NCBI GenBank assembly: GCA_022712315.1
Contig: JALAGS010000229.1
Location: forward strand, 1-56,081
From: Sphingobacterium sp.
GTDB lineage: Bacteria; Bacteroidota; Bacteroidia; Sphingobacteriales; Sphingobacteriaceae
Direction of reading: 5' to 3'
DNA length: 56,081 nucleotides
Each line of letters starts with the position of its first letter. The stretch's first letter is position 1. Below the pieces are notes generated by a model. It did not search any database and was not told the DNA's origin. It saw only the letters and a program-made list of their open reading frames with translations. Shown here piece by piece: positions 43,542-52,137 of the stretch. Made by a program: the position numbers and the translations under genes.

Positions 43542-43549
43542 CAAAGGTA
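43542..43549 (-). promoter_or_regulatory. Candidate internal promoter of the pigment cluster (TACCTTTG)
   Basis: Exact TAnnTTTG match on the minus strand 19 bases before the dehydratase ATG at 43522, in the only long gap (252 bases) of the cluster. It suggests two transcription units, 49532-43775 and 43522-26735. Confidence 0.45.
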
Positions 43550-43774
43550 CTAATTTAAAGACGAAATCATAGGTTTTTGAAGGCTCAAAATTGCTTTTCA
43601 TGAGGCTTTACGCTTAAAGTCAATCTGCAAAAATGCCTGTTTGCTGCTGTTAATCCCTTGAATGCTAAAATAACTGCCTGGAAAAATGCCGGTCAAGATG
43701 TGTATAAGAATAAGTTAATATGTATTCTTTTTTTTGTTCCAAGAGATAAATAAAATGCTGGGTTATCTCTGGTT

Positions 43775-44662
43775 CTATTGGGAATAATCTTTCCAGAAAT
43801 CGTAGAAATTAAACCATTGGAGCGGATGCTTTCTTATCATATAGGATAATGATTGGCAATACTGATGTAGGAGTGCCTCTGCATCACGATGTTTGACCTC
43901 CACTTCTCGGGCATATAAATGATAATGAAGCTTAGGTTCTTTCATGACATAGACAAATATAACAGGAACTTTAAGTCTGGAAGCGATTAAGAATGGACCT
44001 GCTGGAAATTCCGTGTTTTTCCCGAGTAAATCTGCTGAAAGTGTTTTGCTGCCTTCCAGATAACGGTCACCGGTAAAGACAATCAATTCATTGTTTGTCA
44101 ATGCTTCATTAATGGCAAATACATGGGAAAGGTCTTCTTGAATTACAATAAATTTTACTGCAGATTTGCGGGCGACTTTCGAAAGGTAAGATTTGATGGC
44201 TTGATGTTCCCGATCGGAAATGACCAGATTAATCTGATTTTCTATATTGATGTCCTCAAGGAAATAAGAGGCGATTTCAAAGTTGCCGATATGTGCCGAC
44301 AACAGGATGCCGCCATTTTTTTTCTCCAGGGCTGATTTTAAAATTTCAATCCCATCAAATTCATACGTGAATTTATTGCGCAGGCCCGCTGATATAGCTG
44401 TTTTATCAATGAGGATTTTACCGAAGGTGAAATAACTGCGGTAAAATCCAGTGATTGTAGAAAGAAGCGGGTATTTTAATCGGTGCCTCAGGTAAAAATA
44501 GAGTGATCGATTGCTGTTCCATGCTGTTAGGAAATAGTAGAAAGCGACAAATACCAAGAGCAGATAGGCCGTACGGATTCCCAGCTTTTGAATACAGAAG
44601 ACAAAAATCCGATATCCTAAAACACTACCTTTGGATTGTCCTTTCCACTGACTCATGGGCAA
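43775..44662 (-). CDS. LpxL/HtrB-type lysophospholipid acyltransferase
   Basis: A 295-residue membrane acyltransferase with one N-terminal membrane segment (about 30-46) and the HxxxxE motif in SAHIGNFE (H124, E129), diagnostic of lipid A secondary acyltransferases. It is a member of the pigment cluster, 8 bases after an ACP gene, as in aryl polyene clusters, where the homologous enzyme acylates the polyene carrier lipid. The acceptor here is unknown. Confidence 0.85.
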   Translation of the reverse strand: MPMSQWKGQSKGSVLGYRIFVFCIQKLGIRTAYLLLVFVAFYYFLTAWNSNRSLYFYLRHRLKYPLLSTITGFYRSYFTFGKILIDKTAISAGLRNKFTYEFDGIEILKSALEKKNGGILLSAHIGNFEIASYFLEDINIENQINLVISDREHQAIKSYLSKVARKSAVKFIVIQEDLSHVFAINEALTNNELIVFTGDRYLEGSKTLSADLLGKNTEFPAGPFLIASRLKVPVIFVYVMKEPKLHYHLYAREVEVKHRDAEALLHQYCQSLSYMIRKHPLQWFNFYDFWKDYSQ

Positions 44663-44670
44663 ACATCGAC

Positions 44671-44907
44671 TTAGTTTTCGCTAGTTTTTCGCTTGATAAG
44701 GTCATAGAAGTCCTGGAAGGTTTGGATGTTTGTAAAATCAGCCTCTACTAATTTAACACCAAAATTAGACTCAATGATAACGACAAGATCGACATAATCC
44801 AAACTATCTAAATTTAGCGTATCTTTCAAATTTAGATTCGGTTGGATTAAATCAACATCCACCTCAAACTCATCAACAAGTATTTCGTTAATCTTTTCAG
44901 AAATCAT
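44671..44907 (-). CDS. Acyl carrier protein
   Basis: A 78-residue ACP with S35 in NLDSLDYVDL for the phosphopantetheine arm. It is 9 bases after a KS and 8 bases before the LpxL-type acyltransferase gene. It is the second ACP of the cluster, and its sequence is clearly different from the one at 40622-40879. Confidence 0.92.
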   Translation of the reverse strand: MISEKINEILVDEFEVDVDLIQPNLNLKDTLNLDSLDYVDLVVIIESNFGVKLVEADFTNIQTFQDFYDLIKRKTSEN

Positions 44908-44916
44908 TTTTATAAG

Positions 44917-46143
44917 TTAATCGTTAATCTTTTTTATGACTAAGGCCGAGTTAGTTCCTCCAAAGCCAAAAGAATTGGACAAATATAGGTCAAATTCTTT
45001 AAATACTGTCTCCTTAACAATATTTAATTTGGCCGAATGTTCGTCTGGATTTTCAAAATTAATGTTTGGAGCTATAAAGCCATGTAACATCATGAGATTT
45101 GAATAGATTATTTCGCTGGCGCCAGCCATCCAGCATTCATGACCTGTCATTGATTTTGTAGAACTGACAAATGGTTGTGTTTGACCAAATACCTGTAGAA
45201 TGGCCTGTGCTTCATTGGCATCACCGACAGGGGTCGATGTGGCATGTGCATTGATGTAGGCAATATCGGATGGTTTAACTCCAGCCTGCTTAATGGCACG
45301 TTCCATAGCTAGGGCAGGCCCTTCCACGTTTGGTGTAGAAATGTGTCCGCCATTCGATGAAAAACCATAACCGAGTATTTCCGCAAGGATAGGAGCGCCT
45401 CTACGTACGGCAGATTCATAGCTTTCAATAATCAAGGTTGCTGCTCCACCCGAAGGGACCAGACCGGACCGGTCTTTGTCGAAAGGGCGGGATACTGTTG
45501 TTGCGGGTAAAGCATCGTTTCCGAATACCCCTAAGCCATCAAAGCTGGCCATGGCATATTTGTTGATTTCTTGTGCACCGCCACAGATGATCATGTCCTG
45601 CATGCCGCTTTTGATCAAATTAAAACCTAGTCCCAAGGAATGTGAGCCGGAGGCACATGCCGCGGATATAGTCATGTTGATACCCTTTAACCGGAAAATG
45701 GTGGACAGATTCATGGTCACCGTAGAATTCATCGATTTAAAAATTGCTCCGGAACCTATCAGACTGGTATCTTTTTTTTCTCTTACAATATCGACAGCAT
45801 CAATGATGGCCTTGGATACCGAATCGTTTCCATAGAGAATGCCAATCTCATGTGTATCGAGATAAGCGTCGTCGATAGCGGCATTTTTTAAAGCCTCCAT
45901 CGTAGCCAAATAGGCGTATTCAGTTTCCTCGCCAATAGACATCCGCTGACGGCGATTCAGTTCATTTTTTAAATTTGGATGTGGGACAGCTCCAGTTAGT
46001 GCCGAACGGAATCCGAAGAGTTTTCGTTCGTTATCAAAGATGATACCCGATTTTCCGTGTTGGAGAGAATCTTTGACTTCATCCAATGACGTTCCCAAAC
46101 AGGAATAAATTCCCATCCCCGTGATCACTACTCTTTGCTCCAT
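44917..46143 (-). CDS. Beta-ketoacyl-ACP synthase
   Basis: A 408-residue FabF-type KS with C163 (SAACASGSHS), H300 (NAHATSTPVGD) and H335 (SMTGHECWMAGAS). The ATG at 46143, 4 bases after the fabG-like stop, is preferred; an upstream in-frame ATG at 46167 would overlap that gene. It lies in the first half of the pigment cluster with its ACP and ketoreductase, and is a third intact KS. Confidence 0.9.
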   Translation of the reverse strand: MEQRVVITGMGIYSCLGTSLDEVKDSLQHGKSGIIFDNERKLFGFRSALTGAVPHPNLKNELNRRQRMSIGEETEYAYLATMEALKNAAIDDAYLDTHEIGILYGNDSVSKAIIDAVDIVREKKDTSLIGSGAIFKSMNSTVTMNLSTIFRLKGINMTISAACASGSHSLGLGFNLIKSGMQDMIICGGAQEINKYAMASFDGLGVFGNDALPATTVSRPFDKDRSGLVPSGGAATLIIESYESAVRRGAPILAEILGYGFSSNGGHISTPNVEGPALAMERAIKQAGVKPSDIAYINAHATSTPVGDANEAQAILQVFGQTQPFVSSTKSMTGHECWMAGASEIIYSNLMMLHGFIAPNINFENPDEHSAKLNIVKETVFKEFDLYLSNSFGFGGTNSALVIKKIND

Positions 46144-46147
46144 AGAT

Positions 46148-46879
46148 TTACGAATAAATTCCTCCATTTATATTAATGACTTCTCCTGTGATATAACCCG
46201 CTTTTGGAGACGCTAAAAAGCTGACCAGATCGGCAACCTCTTCCGGCTCACCAAATCTATTGGCCGGAATTAGTTTTTTTAGTTCTTTTTCATCCATATT
46301 AGCGGTCATGTCGCTATGGATAAATCCAGGGGCTACGGCATTGACCGTAATATTTCGTTTAGCGACTTCCTGTGCCAGCGCTTTGGTTGCGCCTAGTAAA
46401 GCTGCTTTGGCCGCCGAATAGTTGGTTTGGCCGGCTGTACCTTTTACGCCCGATACCGAAATCATATTGATGATACGGCCATAACGCTGGCGAAGAAGTT
46501 TTTGAATAAAAAATTGTGTCACATGATAAAAGCCATTGACGGTCGTATTGATTACGGTAGACCAGTCTTCTGCCGGCATCCACATAAACAAACCATCTTT
46601 AGCGATGCCAGCATTGTTGACGATGACTTCAAGCTTAGCATCAGGATGATTCGTTTCCCATTGGGAGAGGGCATTTTCTACCGCTATTTTATCGGCTACA
46701 TCGAACTTTAGCAGCGAACCGCTGCCACCGAAAGATTCTATCGCGGTGAGCGTTTCCAATGCGGCCGATTCATTCTGCTGAAAATTGATCAATACGTGAT
46801 AACCCAGGTCCTGGGCCAGTTTAAGACAAATTGCCCTGCCAATTCCCCGAGATCCGCCTGTAACTAAAGCACACTTCAT
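46148..46879 (-). CDS. 3-oxoacyl-ACP reductase of the pigment cluster
   Basis: A 243-residue FabG-like ketoreductase: TGGSRGIG (7-14), NNAG (88-91), catalytic Y154 and K158 in YSAAK, and the C-terminal YITGEVININGGIYS. It reduces the 3-keto group before dehydration. It is probably dedicated to the polyene, as the housekeeping fabG is at 20149-20892. It follows the WG-repeat gene by 15 bases. Confidence 0.9.
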   Translation of the reverse strand: MKCALVTGGSRGIGRAICLKLAQDLGYHVLINFQQNESAALETLTAIESFGGSGSLLKFDVADKIAVENALSQWETNHPDAKLEVIVNNAGIAKDGLFMWMPAEDWSTVINTTVNGFYHVTQFFIQKLLRQRYGRIINMISVSGVKGTAGQTNYSAAKAALLGATKALAQEVAKRNITVNAVAPGFIHSDMTANMDEKELKKLIPANRFGEPEEVADLVSFLASPKAGYITGEVININGGIYS

Positions 46880-46894
46880 CCTGCAATATGTTTA

Positions 46895-48010
46895 TTAATT
46901 CTGAAATAATTCCGCATTATCAAACCATTTGTTCCCCAACAGGTTTCCTTTGGTATCAATGAATCCCCATTTGCCATTCAGTTTAACACGGGCTAATCCA
47001 TCGATAAATCCTTTCTCTTGCTTCTTAAAAGTTAATGCCGCTGTAATCTCATATTGAAAAGGAATGATCACTTTGGCATCTTTATCTATAAATCCCCATT
47101 TACCGTTTTTTACTGCGGCGAGACCTTCAGGAGAAAAAGAAAGCGCATCTTGATAAGTTGCAGGAATAAGCATTTGACCAGCAGTATCAATAAATCCCCA
47201 TTTACCATTTACTTTTACAGGCGCTAAACCTTGCTGAAAATCGCGGGCATCATCATAACTTGGATTGATCGCCCATTTGCCTTCCGCCGTCATAAAGCCT
47301 ACCTTATTTCCTTGTTGAACAATGATAAAATCTGGATTTTCTATTCTTTCAATTTTTGAAATAGCTGGGATTGCAATTTCTTTTTGGCTAGATACAAGAT
47401 ACCAGTTATGCTGGCGCTTTGCCCAAACCAATCCAGCATTAAAATCGCCGATATCGTCATAGTTAGGAGCGACGACTTCTTTTCCTAGCTTGTCGATAAC
47501 ACCCCATCTTTTATTTTTTGCAACTCGGGCATAACCATCCTTAAATGGACGGATCACATCATACGTTGGACTGAGTATAACTTCCTGCTTACTATTGATG
47601 AGACCAACCAAGTTGCTTGCATCACGAAAGAATGCGACGCCGTCGTTGAACTCATAGACTCTCTTGCTCGAAATCGCAGGTATCTCCTGACCTAAGGAAT
47701 CGATATAAAGCCACCCATTCATAGATTTAACCATGGCCATTCCCTGATTGAATGATTTGGCATTGTCGTATTGAGGTGGAATGATCGCATGTCCGTATTT
47801 ATCGATAAATCCCCATTTTCCGCCTTCATAAATAGCAATTTTTCCTTCGGATTGATCCTGCGCGTCTTTATATTTGGGTTCAATTTGAAAGGTTCCATCT
47901 TTTTTGATAAATCCAACAAGTCCTTTTTCCTGAACGCGTGCCAGTTGCTGAGCAGATATGATCGTGAAGGACATCATAAATAGTCCTCCGAGTGTGAGCT
48001 TCTTAATCAT
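46895..48010 (-). CDS. Secreted WG-repeat protein
   Basis: A 371-residue protein with a signal peptide (residues 1-20, ending ISAQ) and about ten WG-type repeats of roughly 33 residues, most clearly KWGFIDKYG, RWGVIDKLG, KWGFIDTAG and KWGFIDTKG. WG repeats form binding surfaces but have no set function. It overlaps the tyrosine ammonia lyase gene by 8 bases, so it is part of the cluster's first transcript. It may be an envelope accessory protein; no catalytic motif was seen. Confidence 0.82.
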   Translation of the reverse strand: MIKKLTLGGLFMMSFTIISAQQLARVQEKGLVGFIKKDGTFQIEPKYKDAQDQSEGKIAIYEGGKWGFIDKYGHAIIPPQYDNAKSFNQGMAMVKSMNGWLYIDSLGQEIPAISSKRVYEFNDGVAFFRDASNLVGLINSKQEVILSPTYDVIRPFKDGYARVAKNKRWGVIDKLGKEVVAPNYDDIGDFNAGLVWAKRQHNWYLVSSQKEIAIPAISKIERIENPDFIIVQQGNKVGFMTAEGKWAINPSYDDARDFQQGLAPVKVNGKWGFIDTAGQMLIPATYQDALSFSPEGLAAVKNGKWGFIDKDAKVIIPFQYEITAALTFKKQEKGFIDGLARVKLNGKWGFIDTKGNLLGNKWFDNAELFQN

Positions 48011-49532
48011 GATTTTTATTCATCAAATATTCTTTTACCTTCTTTATAATCGGATACATCACCTGATCTTCCACAAAGACTGGAAATAGATTCCGTAAGT
48101 CACTATACCAAGATAGCGTTTCTTTTGCTAATTTTTCCTGACAACCTAAATGGTCGATTGCTTGTGCTAATGTAATAAATTCTATCGCGAGAACTTCAAA
48201 TGAATTTTCAATGATCTGGCTGCATGACATAGCGGCATTTGTGCCCATGCTGACAATGTCTTGGTTATCATTGTTATTCGGGATGCTATGGATATAGATC
48301 GATGTACTTAGTGCTTGCGATTCTGCAGTCGTGGATGTCGCTGTGAATTGAACTCCCTGCATGCCAAAATTGAGTCCCAAAGTCCCTAGATTCACAAAGG
48401 GAGGGAATAGCTCGTTGATCTTGCTGTTGAGTAAATAATTTAGTTGGCGTTCCGCAAGCATCGTCATCTTGGTCATGACAAGCTTGAGTTTATCCATTTC
48501 AAGTGAAATGTAATCGCCATGGAAATTTCCACCATGATAAACATGCTGTTCCTGAAGATCAATTATAGGATTATCGTTGGCCGAATTTAGTTCACGCTCC
48601 AATACAGTTGCTACATTATCAATGGTATCAGCAATAGGCCCCAAAATCTGTGGTACACAACGGATTGAATAATATTCCTGTACTTTGTCCTTGAAAATGT
48701 CTTCTTGATTTTCTCCGGTATATAAGTGATCTTCACGTTTTCTGATCAATTTGCTGCTGCAAAGAAGATCTCGCATTTTTTGAGCAATATGCTGCTGCCC
48801 GGCATGCTTTTTACTTTGATTTAATGCCGCGGAGAAATGATCGTCATACGCTTGAACAATCTCATTAATAGCACAGGCTGCTTTAATGGACCAAGAAAGA
48901 GCTTTTTGTGCAAGATCCCAATTTAAGATACCTATACCTGTCATCGCCGAGGTTCCGTTGATCAATGCTAGCCCCTCTCGAAGGACGATCTGAATCGGTT
49001 CAAGGCCTTCTGCGTCAAAAGCTTCTTTTGTTGCAACTCTTTCGTTTTTATAAATTACTTCTCCCTCACCAATCAGTACGAGCGCCAAATGGGCAAGTTG
49101 TACCAGATCACCACTCGCACCAACACCGCCATGGGCAAAAATGATTGGGCTAATGTCGCGGTTAATCAATTCCCGCATCAGGGCAATAGTGGATCGGTGG
49201 ACACCTGAATAACCAAGGGTTAAGGTATTTAAGCGAGCTAAGATTGTACTTTTTACCTGGAATGAATCGAAAAGCCTTCCGGTGCCCGAAGCATGGCTAC
49301 GGATGAGGTTGTACTGGAGTTTGGTCCGGTCTTCCTCCTTAATTCGATATTGAGCCATAGGGCCAAATCCCGTATTGACACCATAAATGACTTTGTTTTC
49401 GGCAAATTTTTGCAGAAAATCGTGGCTAGCGTCTACTTTTTCCCAAATATCGTCATCAATATCCAACTTTTCCTTTCCGTAGATTATTTGGACAAACTGT
49501 TTTAAATCTAAATGGTTTGCGAGTAAGCTCAT
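48003..49532 (-). CDS. Tyrosine ammonia lyase
   Basis: Removes ammonia from tyrosine to give 4-coumarate, the aryl starter of flexirubin-type pigments. The MIO cofactor forms from A139-S140-G141 in GGVGASGDL; Y50 in IYGVNTGFGPMAQY is the conserved catalytic tyrosine; and H80 in RSHASG sits at the substrate-selectivity site. The sequence agrees closely with what I recall of the characterised Flavobacterium johnsoniae TAL (for example SGVH, KREDHLY and HGGNFHGDYIS), including the SH pair. It is the first gene of the cluster, divergent from a flavoenzyme. Length 509, normal for bacterial family members. Confidence 0.92.
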   Translation of the reverse strand: MSLLANHLDLKQFVQIIYGKEKLDIDDDIWEKVDASHDFLQKFAENKVIYGVNTGFGPMAQYRIKEEDRTKLQYNLIRSHASGTGRLFDSFQVKSTILARLNTLTLGYSGVHRSTIALMRELINRDISPIIFAHGGVGASGDLVQLAHLALVLIGEGEVIYKNERVATKEAFDAEGLEPIQIVLREGLALINGTSAMTGIGILNWDLAQKALSWSIKAACAINEIVQAYDDHFSAALNQSKKHAGQQHIAQKMRDLLCSSKLIRKREDHLYTGENQEDIFKDKVQEYYSIRCVPQILGPIADTIDNVATVLERELNSANDNPIIDLQEQHVYHGGNFHGDYISLEMDKLKLVMTKMTMLAERQLNYLLNSKINELFPPFVNLGTLGLNFGMQGVQFTATSTTAESQALSTSIYIHSIPNNNDNQDIVSMGTNAAMSCSQIIENSFEVLAIEFITLAQAIDHLGCQEKLAKETLSWYSDLRNLFPVFVEDQVMYPIIKKVKEYLMNKNHD

Positions 49533-49598
49533 GGTTTATTGGGGATAGCAATTTTGAAAAACTCTCGAAATTGTTTTTTTTATATAATTTTTTGTGAA

Positions 49599-49606
49599 TA
49601 GATTTG
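49599..49606 (+). promoter_or_regulatory. Candidate -7 promoter box (TAGATTTG) for the halogenase-like gene
   Basis: Exact TAnnTTTG match about 56 bases before the ATG at 49662, in the divergent region shared with the TAL gene. The -33 element is unclear. Confidence 0.35.
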
Positions 49607-49661
49607 GCAATTATTAATCAGGCACGAAATTAATATTTTTTTCTTTTAATCAAAGCGTATA

Positions 49662-50921
49662 ATGAACGTTGAACAGGTTGACATTTTGATCATCGGGGCA
49701 GGTCCCTCAGGTTCTGTGGCTGCAGGGTATTTACAGAAGCAGGGGGCAAAGGTAAAAGTTGTTGAAAAAAGCCGTTTTCCGAGAATTGTGGTCGGCGAGA
49801 GCTTAATCCCGCGGGTGATGGATCATTTTGATGAAGCTGGACTGTTTGAGGCGCTGGATGCCCAAGGTTTTGAGAAGAAGTTTGGGGCCAGGTTTATACG
49901 TGGTGAAGAAGTCTGTATTTTCGATTTTTCAGCTAAATTTTCCGAAGGCTGGGATTGGACGTGGCAGATTCCTAGAGCTGATTTTGATCAGGAAATGGCC
50001 AATGAACTTATTCGGAAAGGAGTTGATCTAGCGTTTGAAACGGAAGTAACCGATGTGCAATTTCAAGGTGAAAGGTCGATTACCACAGTTCGGGACCGTG
50101 AGGGGCTAGAGACAAAAATAGCAGCCAATTTTCTAATTGACTGTTCGGGATACGGGAGAGTATTGCCTCGTATGTTAAATCTGGACCAGCCGTCCCGGCT
50201 GAGCCCACATTCTGCGATATTCAGCCATGTGAAAGACGTCAATCGGCCGGCGGGGCAGGAAGGTAGCCTGATTTCCTTTGATATCCTCGAAACGCAAGTA
50301 TGGTTGTGGGTCATTCCTTTTTCCAATGGCAATACTTCCGTAGGAATAGTAGGGCCAACTTCATTCATCGAAAGCCTGGGCGAGGATACAACGACAGCGT
50401 TGAATAAGGCGATCCTACTGTCGGACTATTATGTGAAAAGATTTGGCGAGGTGCCTTTCATTTTTGAACCCTGTAAATTGAGCAATTATTCAACTGCAGT
50501 AAGCAAAATGTTTGGACCTGGTTATGCCTTGACGGGTAATAGTTCAGAATTTCTGGATCCTGTTTTTTCCTCTGGTGTGTGTTTCGCAACAGAATCCGGC
50601 ATATTGGCGGCTAAGCTGGCGCTGCGGCAAATCCGGGGCGAGCAAGTTGACTGGCAGTCGGAATTTGAAGATTACATGAAAGAAGGGATTGCCGTTTTTA
50701 CAACCTATATTCAGGAATGGTACACAGGCAATCTACAGGAGTTATTTTATCATCGACCTGAAAATCAGGAGGTTAAACGTAGTATTTGTGCAATATTGGC
50801 CGGGTATGTTTGGGATAAAAACAATCCATTTGTTAAAAAACACGATCGGGTGGTGAAAAATTTAGCGCACCTTATCCGGATGTCCAAGCAGGAAAAATTC
50901 GATCCAACGCTAGGTGTTTAG
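49662..50921 (+). CDS. FAD-dependent oxidoreductase with halogenase-like WxWxIP motif
   Basis: A 419-residue flavoprotein of the tryptophan-halogenase / geranylgeranyl-reductase superfamily. The FAD motif is IIGAGPSGSVAAGYL (10-24), GESLIP (45-50) follows, and WTWQIP (99-104) matches the flavin-dependent halogenase signature WxWxIP. K73 in EKKFGARF is at a place where halogenases acting on carrier-bound substrates often carry a lysine. It is divergent from the TAL gene by 129 bases, so it belongs to the pigment locus. It could chlorinate or hydroxylate the aryl ring; sequence alone does not decide which. Confidence 0.8.
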   Translation: MNVEQVDILIIGAGPSGSVAAGYLQKQGAKVKVVEKSRFPRIVVGESLIPRVMDHFDEAGLFEALDAQGFEKKFGARFIRGEEVCIFDFSAKFSEGWDWTWQIPRADFDQEMANELIRKGVDLAFETEVTDVQFQGERSITTVRDREGLETKIAANFLIDCSGYGRVLPRMLNLDQPSRLSPHSAIFSHVKDVNRPAGQEGSLISFDILETQVWLWVIPFSNGNTSVGIVGPTSFIESLGEDTTTALNKAILLSDYYVKRFGEVPFIFEPCKLSNYSTAVSKMFGPGYALTGNSSEFLDPVFSSGVCFATESGILAAKLALRQIRGEQVDWQSEFEDYMKEGIAVFTTYIQEWYTGNLQELFYHRPENQEVKRSICAILAGYVWDKNNPFVKKHDRVVKNLAHLIRMSKQEKFDPTLGV

Positions 50922-50993
50922 CGGTGTAATTGAGCCTGCGATTGCGCTTTAAACTTTGGGCGACAGGGGAATTTAGCAAGACCGGGTGGTTCT

Positions 50994-51896
50994 TTAAGAC
51001 CGAGGATGATATTGCGTGATAATCGCGTGTAGATAGTCTGTATCGATATGCGTATATATTTCGGTTGTTGTAATGCTTTCGTGGCCAAGCATATCCTGTA
51101 CAGCTCTTAAGTCGGCTCCACCTTCCACCAAATGGGATGCAAAACTGTGTCTAAAGGTATGCGGACTAATGGTTTTTTGTAAGCCTATTTTTTTTGCGAG
51201 TTCTTTAATAATCAAGAATATCATCACTCTTGACAATGCAGCACCTCTTCGATTGAGGAATACAATATCTTCATTTCCTGCTTTCACCTTGATATGAGGT
51301 CTCACCGTTTCCAAATAAATTCGCAGGTGTTTGATGGCCTGCTGGCCAATCGGAATAAGGCGTTCTTTGCTTCCCTTTCCCTCAACTTTGATAAATTCTA
51401 CATCTAAAAACAGGTTAGAAATTTTAAGCGTGACCAATTCGGAAACACGAAGACCACAGCCGTATAAAATTTCAAGGATTGTTTTGTTGCGTTCACCCTC
51501 GGATGAAGAAAGGTCGATGGCCGAAATTAATTGATCGATCTCCAATGTGCTCAAAACACTGGGCAGTTTGCGCGACAGGCGGGGAGCTTGAAGCAGATCA
51601 GTCGGATTATTGACAAAGTCATGCTCGATGATCAGAAAACTAAAAAAAGTCTTTAGACCAGATATCAACCTGGATTGCGTATAAGGTGAAACATTGAATT
51701 CTTGTAGCCAGACCAGAAAATCCTGGATATTTTTTCTCGTTACGGTATTTAATGCCAAATGATTGTCTTCGCAGTAGATCTGAAATTTGGACACATCATT
51801 TAAGTACGCATCAATAGAATTGACGCTTAAGCCTCTTTCGAACTTTAAGAATTGCTCGAATTCCTTTTTTATAACATTCCAGTTTTCAAAATCCAT
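50994..51896 (-). CDS. xerD: Site-specific tyrosine recombinase XerD
   Basis: Resolves chromosome dimers at dif with XerC under FtsK control. The catalytic set is complete: R150, K174, H246, R249, H272 and the nucleophile Y281, with an N-terminal SAM-like DNA-binding domain (1-90). The tail ends YHPRS, as in housekeeping Bacteroidota XerD. The ATG at 51896 is used, 3 codons after the first in-frame ATG. It is not an integrase of a mobile element by these features. Confidence 0.88.
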   Translation of the reverse strand: MDFENWNVIKKEFEQFLKFERGLSVNSIDAYLNDVSKFQIYCEDNHLALNTVTRKNIQDFLVWLQEFNVSPYTQSRLISGLKTFFSFLIIEHDFVNNPTDLLQAPRLSRKLPSVLSTLEIDQLISAIDLSSSEGERNKTILEILYGCGLRVSELVTLKISNLFLDVEFIKVEGKGSKERLIPIGQQAIKHLRIYLETVRPHIKVKAGNEDIVFLNRRGAALSRVMIFLIIKELAKKIGLQKTISPHTFRHSFASHLVEGGADLRAVQDMLGHESITTTEIYTHIDTDYLHAIITQYHPRS

Positions 51897-51905
51897 TTGC
51901 AACAA

Positions 51906-52137
51906 AATTACAATTAACTGTTGTTCTTTTCGAAAGATATTCTGTATTTTTAGAAGGATTTTTTACAGATCGCCGGCTGCAAAGCTCCTTATAAAGGTGT
52001 GCTATACCAGTTCGGATAATGAAAATAGTATTGATCTGTATTTTACTATTTATCGGGACAATTGATCTCCAGTTCCGTTTACCCTAATATAAAACAATTA
52101 GCAAAAATAACTGACTTAGAAAAAGAGATTTTTTTGT
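51906..52137. other. Intergenic region between xerD and the M16 peptidase gene
   Basis: No gene or clear structured element was recognised in this AT-rich stretch. Confidence 0.4.

Noticed and set aside
43742..43770. Hairpin after the LpxL-type acyltransferase as a terminator
   Set aside because: AGAGATAA can pair with TTATCTCT, but an A run rather than a T run follows on the minus strand.
26466..51896. Genomic island bounded by tRNA-Arg and a tyrosine recombinase enclosing the pigment cluster
   Set aside because: The recombinase has the features of housekeeping XerD and no second copy of the tRNA 3' end was seen near it, so no attachment-site pair supports an island.
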